A stretch of DNA of 64,000 bases from Arthrobacter globiformis (GCF_003261175.1 NZ_QLNP01000094.1:1-64000); one strand, 5' to 3'; numbered from the stretch's first letter, positions 24,811 to 33,605 are shown. Numbers and translations: made by a program. The notes: generated by a model from the letters alone, not told the origin.

Positions 24811-25230
24811 ATGAAGAAGTCATCAGGGCGTTCGGCGGGTCACCAAGCAGCCGGCCATCAAGCGGGAGGGCATGCGCCTGGGGGGCGCCGGTTCGGGGGT
24901 GATGTTCCCCGGGATCAGGCGCCCGGGAGTGATGCGCCCAAGGGTGATCCCCTGAAAGCCATGAGCCCGGGAGTTGTGGACTATCTCTTCCGGCAGCTCG
25001 TGGCGGGGGAGCCGCCCGAGGACGTCCAGTGGGGCCGGGAAGGCGTTGCGCTTTCGGCGCAGGCGCCGGGGCCGGAGCTGGCGCGGCGGCTGTCCGAAAC
25101 GGACCTCGATGCGCTGACGCCCACGGAGCTGTTCCACTATGTCCGCGCCGCACAGCGCCTTTCCCAGTGGGCAGAGTCGTTGCGGGAGGTGGCCGTGGAG
25201 CGCTACTGCGCAGGCGCCGATCCCGCCTAG
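24811..25230 (+). CDS. Short DUF222-like protein without HNH domain
   Basis: 139 residues. The first 45 are low-complexity with repeated GHQA/GGH units. The rest is helical, and ETDLDALTPTELFHYVRAAQRLSQWAESLR resembles the start of DUF222 (13E12-type) proteins, in which LxxxELxxxxRAxxRLxAWxxxxx recurs; the clear core is RAAQRLSQWAESLRE. The frame ends before the rest of DUF222 and the HNH nuclease would begin. It is either a stand-alone N-terminal module or a truncated relic. The ATG follows a TAGTAT box by 6 nt inside a LexA-like operator, so it looks expressed and regulated. Confidence 0.5.
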   Translation: MKKSSGRSAGHQAAGHQAGGHAPGGRRFGGDVPRDQAPGSDAPKGDPLKAMSPGVVDYLFRQLVAGEPPEDVQWGREGVALSAQAPGPELARRLSETDLDALTPTELFHYVRAAQRLSQWAESLREVAVERYCAGADPA

Positions 25231-25233
25231 GAT
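25228..25233 (+). promoter_or_regulatory. -10 box TAGGAT of the nitrilase-family gene
   Basis: TAGGAT overlaps the stop codon of the preceding gene and ends 6 nt before the GTG start, the leaderless spacing. Confidence 0.55.
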
Positions 25234-25239
25234 GGGCTC

Positions 25240-26004
25240 GTGACCGCACCGCTTACCGTCTCGGCAGTCCAGTACGCAGCCCTGTCCGGCGGAATCGACG
25301 CCAATGTGCCGGAGCATGTGCACCTCATCGAGGACGCCGACTCGCACGGCGCGCGGCTCGTGGTGTTCCCTGAACTGTCGCTAACCGGGTACGACCTGCC
25401 GCCGCTTCGCGGTGGGCAGCAGTTTGATGCGGGGGACCAGTGGGTGGCCCCGGGGGATCGCCGTTTGGACCCAGTGCGGGAGATCTGCCGCAGAACCGGG
25501 ATCACCGCCGTCGTTGGTGCACCCTTCCGGGAGCCGGACGGCACTCCGCGGCTCGCATCCCTGGCCGTTCATCCGAATGGCACAGAAGAGACTGGCTTCA
25601 AGACGCACCTCCACGGCGACGAGCAGTCCTTGTTCGAGGCAGGGCGGCAACCGCTCCTGCTGGACGTGGACGGGTGGAAGATTGCCCTGGCCATCTGCTT
25701 CGATGCTGCCCAACCTGCGCACTCCGGCGCTGCCGCCGCCGCGGGAGCCGACGTGTACGCCGTCTCGGCGCTCTACACGCAGGAGGAAGGCCACCGGCTG
25801 GGGCTGCATCTCGGAGCGCGGGCCATGGACAACCGGATATATGGCGTCCTTGCCAACCTGGGTGGCCGAACACCGCTGGGTCCGTCCTGCGGCCTGAGCG
25901 GTTTCTGGGGGCCGGACGGGCTGCCGATGCAGCAGGCGCGCGGTACCGGAACGGAAGTTGTCACAGCTGTGCTGCGGCGGGGTTCCCTGGAGAGGTACCG
26001 GTAG
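25240..26004 (+). CDS. Carbon-nitrogen hydrolase (nitrilase superfamily)
   Basis: 254 residues, the length of a single-domain amidase. The catalytic triad is visible: Glu in VVFPELSLTGYD, Lys in FKTHLHGDEQSLF and Cys in IALAICFDAAQP. Such enzymes hydrolyse amides, omega-amides or N-carbamoyl compounds; the substrate cannot be deduced, though the RMDN-like GARAMDNRIYG segment is shared with deaminated-glutathione and omega-amidases. GTG start in a leaderless context. It lies alone between the DUF222-like gene and dapA, all on the plus strand. Confidence 0.88.
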   Translation: MTAPLTVSAVQYAALSGGIDANVPEHVHLIEDADSHGARLVVFPELSLTGYDLPPLRGGQQFDAGDQWVAPGDRRLDPVREICRRTGITAVVGAPFREPDGTPRLASLAVHPNGTEETGFKTHLHGDEQSLFEAGRQPLLLDVDGWKIALAICFDAAQPAHSGAAAAAGADVYAVSALYTQEEGHRLGLHLGARAMDNRIYGVLANLGGRTPLGPSCGLSGFWGPDGLPMQQARGTGTEVVTAVLRRGSLERYR

Positions 26005-26089
26005 CCGGCGTGGTACCGCGGCCAGCTAACGCACGGGAATTTGACGATCATCACGCGGCGGCCATTGTCCTAACCTGCACGTGACAGGG

Positions 26090-26095
26090 TAACGT
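26090..26095 (+). promoter_or_regulatory. -10 box TAACGT of leaderless dapA
   Basis: TAACGT ends 7 nt before the dapA ATG; the bases between are TTTTCCC, so no ribosome binding site is possible. Confidence 0.6.
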
Positions 26096-26102
26096 TTTTC
26101 CC

Positions 26103-27011
26103 ATGGCTGAAACTTCCGCGAACCTCCCTGCCCTGGGCACCCTCCTGACCGCCATGGTTACCCCGTTCACGACGGACGGCAAGGTCGATTACCAGCAGGC
26201 AGCGGAATTGGCCAGCAAGCTCGTTGACGACGGCTGCGACGGCCTGGTTGTCACCGGGACCACGGGCGAGACGTCCACCCTCACCGACGAGGAAAACCTC
26301 GGAATGTTCCGCGCCGTTATGGAAGCCGTTGGCGGGCGTGCCGCAGTTATCGCCGGTACCGGAACCAACGACACCGCCCACTCGGTGCACCTGTCCCAGG
26401 AAGCTGCCAAGCTGGGCGTCGACGGCCTGCTGATCGTCACGCCCTACTACAACAAGCCCAGCCAGGCCGGCGTCCGGGCGCACTTCGAGACGGTCGCATC
26501 CGCCACGGACCTGCCCGTCATGCTGTACGACATCCCCGGACGGTCCTCCATCGAGATCGCGCCGGACACCATGATCCGTCTTGCCCAGCACCCGAACATC
26601 GTTGCCGTCAAGGATGCCAAGGCCGACTTCGCCGCGGCAACCCGCGTTCTGGCCGAGACCGATCTTGCCTTCTACTCCGGCGACGACGGCCTGACCCTGC
26701 AGTGGATGGCCCTGGGCGCCGTGGGCCTCGTGGGTGTCACCACGCACGTTGCCACCCGCCGCTTCCGGGAGCTCATCGACGCGATCAACGCGAGCGACCT
26801 CGGCACGGCCCGCAAGATTAACTTTGAGCTTGAACCGATAGTGCGCGCCACCATGACCCGTGTCCAGGGCGCCGTTGCAGCCAAGCAGATTCTTAAATGG
26901 CAGGGAGTCCTGCCCAACTCGATTGTCCGCTTGCCCCTCGTGGAGCCGGACGAAGCCGAGATCGAAACCATCCGCGAGGACTTGGCGAAAGGAGGGCTGG
27001 TCTTTTCCTGA
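26103..27011 (+). CDS. dapA: 4-hydroxy-tetrahydrodipicolinate synthase DapA
   Basis: 302 residues, TIM-barrel class I aldolase. Condenses pyruvate with aspartate semialdehyde, entering the lysine and diaminopimelate branch. GTTGETSTLTDEE carries the conserved TT pair, YYNKPSQAG the substrate loop, and the pyruvate-binding Schiff-base lysine is in VAVKDAKAD. The catalytic Tyr is in MLYDIPGRSS. RNase J follows 42 nt downstream, a gene order common in actinobacteria. Leaderless ATG start. Confidence 0.96.
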   Translation: MAETSANLPALGTLLTAMVTPFTTDGKVDYQQAAELASKLVDDGCDGLVVTGTTGETSTLTDEENLGMFRAVMEAVGGRAAVIAGTGTNDTAHSVHLSQEAAKLGVDGLLIVTPYYNKPSQAGVRAHFETVASATDLPVMLYDIPGRSSIEIAPDTMIRLAQHPNIVAVKDAKADFAAATRVLAETDLAFYSGDDGLTLQWMALGAVGLVGVTTHVATRRFRELIDAINASDLGTARKINFELEPIVRATMTRVQGAVAAKQILKWQGVLPNSIVRLPLVEPDEAEIETIREDLAKGGLVFS

Positions 27012-27053
27012 CGGACTGAGACCGGCACTCTTCCGTCTGGAAAGAAGTGCATT

Positions 27054-28745
27054 ATGACCCAAGTAGCCCTCCCCGGCCTCGTTACGCCTCCCCGCCTTCC
27101 CCAGGGCACCCTGCGGATTGTTCCGCTGGGCGGGCTCGGCGAAATCGGCCGGAACATGGCTGTGTTCGAAATCGACGGCAAGCTGCTGGTCGTCGACTGC
27201 GGCGTCCTCTTCCCTGAGGAAACCCAGCCTGGCGTTGACCTGATCCTGCCCGATTTCTCCTACATTGAGGACCGGGTCGACGACATCGTTGCCGTGGTCC
27301 TCACGCATGGCCACGAGGACCACATCGGGGCCGTTCCGTACCTGCTGCGGCTCCGCAACGACATTCCGCTCGTGGGGTCGCAGCTGACCCTGGCGCTGAT
27401 TGAAGCCAAGCTCCAGGAGCACCGGATCAGGCCCTACACGCTGTCCGTCACCGAGGGGCAGGTGGAGCAGTTCGGCCCCTTCCAGTGCGAGTTCGTTGCG
27501 GTCAACCACTCCATCCCGGACGCCCTGGCGGTCTTCATCCGCACAGCCGGCGGCACGGTGCTGCACACGGGCGACTTCAAGATGGACCAGCTGCCGCTCG
27601 ACGGCCGCATCACCGACCTCCGGCACTTCGCCAAGCTGGGCGAAGAAGGCGTGGACCTGTTCATGTCCGACTCCACCAACGCCGACGTCCCGGGGTTCAC
27701 CACCGCGGAGAAGGAGATCGGCCCCACGCTGGACCGGCTCTTCGGGCAGGCCACCAAGCGCATCATCGTGGCGTCGTTCTCATCCCACGTGCACAGGGTG
27801 CAGCAGGTCCTTGACGCGGCGGCCAAGCACGGCCGGAGCGTCGCCTTCGTGGGCCGTTCCATGGTGCGGAACATGGCCATCGCGGCCAAACTTGGCTATC
27901 TGCACGTGCCGGACGGCATCCTGGTGGACCTGAAGAACATCGACTCGCTGCCCGACAACCGGGTGGTGCTGATGTCCACCGGGTCCCAGGGCGAACCCAT
28001 GGCCGCGCTGTCGCGCATGGCCAACGGCGACCACCGCGTAGTGGTGGGCCAGGGGGACACCGTCATCCTGGCGTCCAGCCTCATTCCCGGCAACGAGAAC
28101 GCCGTCTTCCGCATCATCAACGGCCTGCTGAAGCTCGGCGCCGACGTGATCCACAAGGGCAACGCCAAGGTCCATGTGTCCGGCCATGCCGCGGCCGGGG
28201 AGCTCCTTTACTGCTACAACATCCTCGAGCCGCTCAACGCTATGCCGGTGCATGGCGAGACGCGCCACCTGATCGCCAACGGCAAGATCGCGGAGGAGTC
28301 GGGCGTTCCGGCGGCCAGCATCCTGCTCGCAGACAACGGCACGGTGATTGACCTGCGGGACCACCGGGCCGACATCGTGGGCCAGGTCGAGGTTGGCTTC
28401 GTGTACGTGGACGGCTCCAGCGTGGGCGAAATCACCGACGCCGACCTCAAGGACCGCCGCGTCCTGGGCGACGAAGGCTTCATCTCCATCATCACGGTCA
28501 TCAACAGGGCCACCGGCAAGGTTGTCTCCGGGCCCGAGATCCACGCCCGCGGTGTCGCTGAGGACGACTCGGTCTTCGACGACATCATTCCTAAGATCAA
28601 CGCCGCACTGGAGGAGGCAGTGCTCAGCAACGCTGACCACACCAACCACCAGATGCAGCAGATCGTCCGCCGGGTGGTCGGCACGTGGGTAAACCGCAAG
28701 CTGCGCCGGCGCCCCATGATCATCCCGGTGGTCCTGGAGGCCTAA
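27054..28745 (+). CDS. rnj: Ribonuclease J
   Basis: 563 residues. Metallo-beta-lactamase/beta-CASP ribonuclease with endonuclease and 5'-to-3' exonuclease activity in mRNA decay and rRNA maturation. The zinc motif is THGHEDHIGAVPYLL; further ligands lie in HSIPDA and HTGDFKMD. The beta-CASP region contains ASFSSHVHRVQQVLDAA and MSTGSQGEPMAALSRMA, with VHVSGHAAAGEL and MPVHGETRHL later. The C-terminal 100 residues form the dimerising domain. ATG follows GGAAAGAAG. It lies behind dapA and ahead of ftsK, the usual actinobacterial arrangement. Confidence 0.95.
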   Translation: MTQVALPGLVTPPRLPQGTLRIVPLGGLGEIGRNMAVFEIDGKLLVVDCGVLFPEETQPGVDLILPDFSYIEDRVDDIVAVVLTHGHEDHIGAVPYLLRLRNDIPLVGSQLTLALIEAKLQEHRIRPYTLSVTEGQVEQFGPFQCEFVAVNHSIPDALAVFIRTAGGTVLHTGDFKMDQLPLDGRITDLRHFAKLGEEGVDLFMSDSTNADVPGFTTAEKEIGPTLDRLFGQATKRIIVASFSSHVHRVQQVLDAAAKHGRSVAFVGRSMVRNMAIAAKLGYLHVPDGILVDLKNIDSLPDNRVVLMSTGSQGEPMAALSRMANGDHRVVVGQGDTVILASSLIPGNENAVFRIINGLLKLGADVIHKGNAKVHVSGHAAAGELLYCYNILEPLNAMPVHGETRHLIANGKIAEESGVPAASILLADNGTVIDLRDHRADIVGQVEVGFVYVDGSSVGEITDADLKDRRVLGDEGFISIITVINRATGKVVSGPEIHARGVAEDDSVFDDIIPKINAALEEAVLSNADHTNHQMQQIVRRVVGTWVNRKLRRRPMIIPVVLEA

Positions 28746-28828
28746 CCGCCGGTTCCAGCGGGGCTGAACACGGCTGAACACAGCCCCCGGAAGGCCCGGA
28801 AATCCGCGGTTCCCGGGCCGCAGTGGAG

Positions 28829-28834
28829 TACCGT
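28829..28834 (+). promoter_or_regulatory. -10 box TACCGT of leaderless ftsK
   Basis: TACCGT ends 7 nt before the ATG encoding MATRTSP. It overlaps an upstream in-frame GTG, which is therefore rejected as the start. Confidence 0.55.
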
Positions 28835-28841
28835 GGCAGAT

Positions 28842-31733
28842 ATGGCCACTCGTACTTCCCCCGCGCCAAAACGTACCCCCAGCAGTAAAACGGGCGCAGC
28901 CGCAGGCCGCAGCGGCTCTTCAGCGGCCAAATCCGGCCGAACCGGATCGTCCGCCGGCAGCGCCCGCACGCGCCAGCTTCCCGCCGTCGAACACCGGCAG
29001 CCCTGGCTGCTGCGGGTGGCCGGCGGGGCCTGGCTGGGTATCGGTCACCTGGTGGGCGGGGGAGTGCGCCGGATCGGCCAGGACGTCAGCGACCTGGCAC
29101 CTGAAGACCGCCGCGACGGGGCCGCCCTCTTTAACCTGGCCCTGGCGGTCTTCATCGCCACCTTCGCCTGGTGGGGTTTCCGCGGCTGGTTCCCGGACGC
29201 CGTCTACGCCGTGGTCAACGGCACCTTCGGCTGGATGTCGCTCGTCCTGCCGCTCATGCTCTTCGTGTGCGCCTGCAGGCTGTTCCGGCAGCCTGTGGAC
29301 GGCCGCGGAAACAACCGTGTGGGCATCGGCTTCCTCATCATGACGTTCGCGGGCTGCGGCATCGCGCACATCGTGGGCGGCCAGCCGACCGTCAGCGAGG
29401 GCTTCGACGGGCTGCGGCAGGCCGGCGGCATGCTGGGTTTCCTGGCGGCCTCGCCGCTGGCCGCCATTCACCCCGCGGTCCCGGTGGTCCTGTACGGGCT
29501 GCTGGCTTTCGTGTCTGTCCTCATCGTCACTGCCACGCCGTTCGGCGCCATACCGCGGCGGCTGCGCGGCGCCTATGAGCACCTGATGGGCATCGACCTT
29601 CAGGAGAACGACGGCGACGCCCACGACCGCAGCTACCTGTACGAGAACAGCCCTCCCGTCCCGAAGAAGAAGCGCAAGCGCCTCTTCGGCAAGGACGAGG
29701 AAGCCGACCCCCGGCTGGAAGGCTACGTCGGAGACGAAGCGTTTGAACATGCCGTGGTCGACGACGACGACGAGCCGTCACCGGAGGCCGGCAAGGGGCG
29801 CCCCGCCGTGGCCCCGGGAGTCCGGCGGCCTACCCAGGCGGAGATCGCCGTCGAGAAGATCAAGGCAGCCCAGGGACTCGGCGCCAAGGGCGCCGACGCC
29901 GAGAACGCCACCGAGGCCATTCCGCTCGTGGTCCCCGGCATGGCCGGTTCGGCGACCTCACCCGGCTCGACTGCCGCTGCTGCTGCGCAGGTGCCGTCCA
30001 AGCCAGTGGCGCCCGCGCCGCCGCCCACACCGATTCCGCAGCGCACGGAGCAGCTGTCCCTCGCAGGCGATGTCACTTACACGCTGCCGTCGTCCGACGT
30101 GCTCACGCCAGGCTCCATTCCCAAGGAACGCACGGAAGCCAACGACGCCGTCGTCGCCGCCCTGACTGACACACTCCAGCAGTTCAACGTGGATGCGACT
30201 GTGACCGGTTTTAGCCGCGGTCCGACCGTGACCCGGTACGAGATCGAACTGGCGCCGGGCACCAAAGTGGAGCGGGTCACCGCGCTGTCCAAAAACATCT
30301 CCTACGCCGTCGCCTCGAGCGACGTCCGCATCCTGAGCCCCATTCCCGGCAAGTCGGCCATCGGCATCGAGATCCCCAACACGGACCGCGAGACCGTGTC
30401 GCTGGGTGACGTTCTGCGCAGCCAGAATGCCCGCCGCACGGACCACCCCATGGTCATGGGCGTCGGCAAGGACGTCGAGGGCGGCTACGTCGTGGCCAAC
30501 CTGGCCAAGATGCCCCACCTGCTGGTGGCTGGTGCCACCGGTGCCGGTAAGTCCTCGTTCGTGAACTCCATGATTACGTCCCTGCTGATGCGGGCCACGC
30601 CCGACGAAGTCCGCATGGTCATGGTGGACCCCAAGCGCGTGGAGCTCACCGCCTATGAAGGCGTGCCGCACCTCATCACGCCCATCATCACCAACCCCAA
30701 AAAGGCCGCCGAGGCGCTGCAGTGGGTGGTCCGGGAAATGGACGCCCGCTACGACGACCTCGCCAACTACGGCTTCAAGCACGTGGACGACTTTAACAAG
30801 GCAGTGCGCGCCGGCAAGGTCCAGCCGCCGGTGGACTCCAAGCGGGTCATCCGGCCCTACCCGTACCTCCTGGTGATCGTGGATGAGCTCGCCGACCTCA
30901 TGATGGTCGCACCGCGGGACGTGGAAGATTCCATCGTCCGCATCACGCAGCTGGCCCGCGCCGCCGGTATCCACCTGGTGCTCGCCACGCAGCGCCCGTC
31001 CGTTGACGTGGTCACCGGCCTCATCAAGGCCAACGTGCCGTCCCGCATGGCCTTTGCCACGTCCTCCGTTACCGACTCACGCGTGGTCCTCGACCAGCCC
31101 GGCGCCGAGAAGCTGATCGGTCAGGGTGACGCTCTGTTCCTGCCCATGGGCGCCTCCAAGGCGATGCGTGTGCAGGGCGCCTGGGTCACCGAATCCGAGA
31201 TCCACAAGGTGGTGGAGCACGTCAAGGGCCAGCTCCAGGCCGTCTACCGTGACGACGTGGCACCCGAAGCGCAGAAGAAGCAGATCGACGACGACATCGG
31301 GGACGACCTCGAAGTGCTGCTGCAGGCCACGGAGCTGGTGGTCACCACCCAGTTCGGCTCGACGTCCATGCTGCAGCGCAAGCTCCGCGTCGGGTTCGCC
31401 AAGGCAGGCCGCCTCATGGACCTGCTCGAATCACGCGGCGTTGTTGGTCCATCTGAAGGCTCCAAGGCCCGCGACGTGCTGGTCAAGCCGGACGACCTCG
31501 CCGCGGTTCTGGCCGCGATGAAGGGCCAGGAGGCGCCGGCTGCGGCCGATTCGCAGACCGCCGCTCTGAGTGACAACGCCAACGCCAACATCGCCCAGGG
31601 CGGCTACGCGGAGGACCTCGTTGCCGCCGACCTGGAAAACCGCACCCAGAGCGTCGACTATTACGACGGCGCCGACAGCTCCGGTGACGACGAGGACGGT
31701 TCCGAGGACGCCTGGTCCCTCACCGGCAGGTAG
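28842..31733 (+). CDS. ftsK: DNA translocase FtsK/SpoIIIE family
   Basis: 963 residues. The N-terminal basic segment is followed by about four or five membrane helices (residues 100-230) that anchor the protein at the septum. An acidic, Pro/Ala-rich linker runs to about residue 400. The motor domains follow, with Walker A GATGAGKSSF near residue 564, LLVIVDELADLMM as Walker B and ATQRPSVDVVTGLIK. The C-terminal winged-helix gamma domain (LVVTTQFGSTSMLQRKLRVGFAKAGRLMD, core SMLQRKLRVGFAKA) reads KOPS sequences. It pumps the chromosome through the closing septum. An acidic tail ends the protein. Confidence 0.95.
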   Translation: MATRTSPAPKRTPSSKTGAAAGRSGSSAAKSGRTGSSAGSARTRQLPAVEHRQPWLLRVAGGAWLGIGHLVGGGVRRIGQDVSDLAPEDRRDGAALFNLALAVFIATFAWWGFRGWFPDAVYAVVNGTFGWMSLVLPLMLFVCACRLFRQPVDGRGNNRVGIGFLIMTFAGCGIAHIVGGQPTVSEGFDGLRQAGGMLGFLAASPLAAIHPAVPVVLYGLLAFVSVLIVTATPFGAIPRRLRGAYEHLMGIDLQENDGDAHDRSYLYENSPPVPKKKRKRLFGKDEEADPRLEGYVGDEAFEHAVVDDDDEPSPEAGKGRPAVAPGVRRPTQAEIAVEKIKAAQGLGAKGADAENATEAIPLVVPGMAGSATSPGSTAAAAAQVPSKPVAPAPPPTPIPQRTEQLSLAGDVTYTLPSSDVLTPGSIPKERTEANDAVVAALTDTLQQFNVDATVTGFSRGPTVTRYEIELAPGTKVERVTALSKNISYAVASSDVRILSPIPGKSAIGIEIPNTDRETVSLGDVLRSQNARRTDHPMVMGVGKDVEGGYVVANLAKMPHLLVAGATGAGKSSFVNSMITSLLMRATPDEVRMVMVDPKRVELTAYEGVPHLITPIITNPKKAAEALQWVVREMDARYDDLANYGFKHVDDFNKAVRAGKVQPPVDSKRVIRPYPYLLVIVDELADLMMVAPRDVEDSIVRITQLARAAGIHLVLATQRPSVDVVTGLIKANVPSRMAFATSSVTDSRVVLDQPGAEKLIGQGDALFLPMGASKAMRVQGAWVTESEIHKVVEHVKGQLQAVYRDDVAPEAQKKQIDDDIGDDLEVLLQATELVVTTQFGSTSMLQRKLRVGFAKAGRLMDLLESRGVVGPSEGSKARDVLVKPDDLAAVLAAMKGQEAPAAADSQTAALSDNANANIAQGGYAEDLVAADLENRTQSVDYYDGADSSGDDEDGSEDAWSLTGR

Positions 31734-31775
31734 TCCTCATGGGTATCAGCAAGAAAGCGGTAGCGCCGAAGACGG

Positions 31776-31781
31776 TAGCCT
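31776..31781 (+). promoter_or_regulatory. -10 box TAGCCT of pgsA
   Basis: TAGCCT ends 6 nt before the GTG start of pgsA. Confidence 0.5.
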
Positions 31782-31787
31782 AGAAGG

Positions 31788-32447
31788 GTGACTAGCACCG
31801 AAGCGACCGCGGCCGGCTCCAACAGCTCCGGGATCTGGAATCTTCCCAACATCCTCACGATGCTCCGCATCGCGCTGGTGCCGTTCTTCGTGTGGTTCCT
31901 GATCGCCGACGCCCCGGGCCTGCGGAGCGAGTCCGGCGGGTGGCGCTGGGCGGCCGTGGCGGCGTTCGCCGTCGCGATTTACACGGACAAGCTCGACGGC
32001 GACATCGCCCGCAGCCGGGGACTGGTCACCGACTTCGGCAAGATCGCCGATCCGATCGCGGACAAGCTGCTGACCGGATCGGCCCTGGTCATGCTGTGCG
32101 TCCTGAATGAGCTGCCCTGGTGGATGACGATCGTGATCCTGGTCCGTGAGTGGGGCATCACAGCGCTGCGGTTCTTCGTCATCCGGTACGGCGTCATCCC
32201 GGCGTCACGCGGCGGCAAGCTCAAGACGGTTGTCCAGACCGTGGCGATCTTCCTCTACGTCCTTCCGCTGGCTTCCATCGCACCGTGGTTGACCTGGGTG
32301 GCCTTCGCGGTGATGCTGGCAGCCGTGCTGATCACCGTCTGGACCGGCGTCGAATATGTCATTCAGGCGCTGAAAGTCCGGTCGGAGGGGCTCCGCCGGC
32401 GGGCTGCGGACCTCGGCCAGCAGGAGAACGAGGAGGGCCAGCCGTGA
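31788..32447 (+). CDS. pgsA: CDP-diacylglycerol-glycerol-3-phosphate 3-phosphatidyltransferase
   Basis: 219 residues, integral membrane enzyme making phosphatidylglycerophosphate, precursor of phosphatidylglycerol and cardiolipin. The CDP-alcohol phosphotransferase motif is complete: DKLDGDIARSRGLVTDFGKI then ADPIADK, containing the D-x2-DG-x2-AR-x8-G-x3-D-x3-D metal- and nucleotide-binding residues. About five or six membrane segments are seen. The C-terminus is basic and Gln/Glu-rich. GTG start after a TAGCCT box. Its stop overlaps the next gene by 4 nt, and it follows ftsK, a common actinobacterial order (ftsK-pgsA-cinA-clgR-recA). Confidence 0.94.
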   Translation: MTSTEATAAGSNSSGIWNLPNILTMLRIALVPFFVWFLIADAPGLRSESGGWRWAAVAAFAVAIYTDKLDGDIARSRGLVTDFGKIADPIADKLLTGSALVMLCVLNELPWWMTIVILVREWGITALRFFVIRYGVIPASRGGKLKTVVQTVAIFLYVLPLASIAPWLTWVAFAVMLAAVLITVWTGVEYVIQALKVRSEGLRRRAADLGQQENEEGQP

Positions 32448-32929
32448 CGAATTTGCACCGGATCGCCGGGGAAGCCGTGGCTGCGGCCGTCGGGCGCGGC
32501 GTCACCGTCGCCACCGCGGAATCGCTCACGGCAGGAATGGTCGCCGCCGTACTGGCCGACACCCCGGGGGCCTCCGCCATGCTGCAGGGCGGCGTGGTCT
32601 CCTACAGCAACACCGTGAAGCGGGACGTCCTTGGCGTTTCCCAGGACCTGCTGGACGCCGTCGGATCGGTGGATGAAGCAGTGGCTGCCGCCATGGCCGA
32701 CGGCGCCCGGCGGGTCTGCGGCGCGGACCTCGCCGTCTCCACCACGGGCGTCGCCGGCCCTGACGCGCACGACGGCAAGGCCGTGGGAACGGTGTTCGTA
32801 GGCGTCGCCACTGCGCAGGGTGTGCAGGCCTTTTCCTACAGCTTCCAGGGCACCCGGGCAGAAATCCGCGGGCTGGCCTGTGGCGCTGCTTTGGAGCGAC
32901 TTCAGGAGGCACTGGCCGCGTTAAGCTGA
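32444..32929 (+). CDS. pncC: CinA C-terminal domain protein (nicotinamide-nucleotide amidohydrolase)
   Basis: 161 residues consisting only of the CinA C-terminal domain. Family residues: ATAESLTAGMVAAVLADTPGAS, GGVVSYSNTVKRDVLGV, VSTTGVAGPDAHDGKAVGTV. The enzyme deamidates NMN to NaMN, recycling pyridine nucleotides released for example by NAD-dependent ligase. GTG start overlapping pgsA by 4 nt, so translation is coupled. In many bacteria this domain sits in an operon with pgsA and recA; here clgR and the recA region follow. Confidence 0.92.
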   Translation: MTNLHRIAGEAVAAAVGRGVTVATAESLTAGMVAAVLADTPGASAMLQGGVVSYSNTVKRDVLGVSQDLLDAVGSVDEAVAAAMADGARRVCGADLAVSTTGVAGPDAHDGKAVGTVFVGVATAQGVQAFSYSFQGTRAEIRGLACGAALERLQEALAALS

Positions 32930-33028
32930 GTTTCCGGCTACGCTGACCTGGCCCGCTGACTGCGCTAAGCTACCCGGAGTAAGGTTGCCGGGAACAAAAA
33001 GCGAATCCGAATAGTTGTCACATTGTGT

Positions 33029-33057
33029 CGCCTCTCCTTGAGGGAGGCGCCTAGGAT
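33029..33057 (+). promoter_or_regulatory. clgR promoter region with 8-bp inverted repeat
   Basis: CGCCTCTC and GGGAGGCG form an inverted repeat (one G-U or mismatch pair) around CTTGA, ending 2 bp before TAGGAT, a good -10. The repeat thus covers the -35 position, where an activator or repressor may bind. It does not match the CGC-N5-GCG ClgR operator known from other actinobacteria, so autoregulation by this site is uncertain. Confidence 0.4.
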
Positions 33058-33120
33058 GAAGAGAACATATGCGGTTTACGTCACAGTGAACCGGAACCAT
33101 GAGGGAGCAAGGCGATACAG

Positions 33121-33573
33121 ATGGTAAAGCAGCCCGTGTCCGTAAACGGCGTTGTCCGCTGGAAGGACGTGGGCCTCGCCGATCAGGCCAAGAGCGAACA
33201 GAAGGAGCGCAAGATGGTTGTACTTCGTCACGAAATCGGTGATGTACTGCGCGATGTCCGCCAGCGGCAAGGGCGTACCCTCCGCGAAGTTTCGCACAGT
33301 GCCCGGGTCTCCCTGGGTTACCTGAGTGAAGTGGAACGCGGCCAGAAGGAAGCTTCCTCGGAACTCCTGTCCTCGATCTGTTCGGCGCTGGATGTTCCGC
33401 TTTCCAGCATGCTCCGCGAGGTCAGCGACCGCGTGGCTGTCGCCGAAGGCGTTGCCGTGCCGGACACCGTCCCGCAGGAATTCTCCCAGCGTTACGGCCG
33501 TGACCTTGAGCGCGACCTGAGCAGCGAGCTCAACAACGAGCTCGCCACGGAAATGCTGTCGGGCGCCCGGTAA
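33121..33573 (+). CDS. clgR: ClgR-like XRE-family transcriptional regulator
   Basis: 150 residues. The helix-turn-helix region [33 protein letters not shown], whose core is [21 protein letters not shown], is nearly the ClgR family hallmark. ClgR activates Clp protease and other proteostasis genes in Streptomyces, Corynebacterium and Mycobacterium and is itself a Clp substrate. The C-terminus SGAR is short and small-residue-rich, as for other Clp-degraded proteins (inference). An alternative ATG at 33214 has a strong AAGGAG and gives the usual family N-terminus ([11 protein letters not shown]). The longer start is kept because the intervening 31 codons look coding, with strong G/C preference at third positions. 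Confidence 0.88.
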   Translation: MVKQPVSVNGVVRWKDVGLADQAKSEQKERKMVVLRHEIGDVLRDVRQRQGRTLREVSHSARVSLGYLSEVERGQKEASSELLSSICSALDVPLSSMLREVSDRVAVAEGVAVPDTVPQEFSQRYGRDLERDLSSELNNELATEMLSGAR

Positions 33574-33605
33574 CGGAACCCGGAACTCCGGACTAATAGC
33601 AACAG

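Noticed and set aside
33069-33089. Seven-codon ORF (MRFTSQ) in the clgR leader
   Set aside because: It sits 11 nt after the -10 box, so is neither properly leaderless nor preceded by a good ribosome binding site; such ORFs arise easily by chance.
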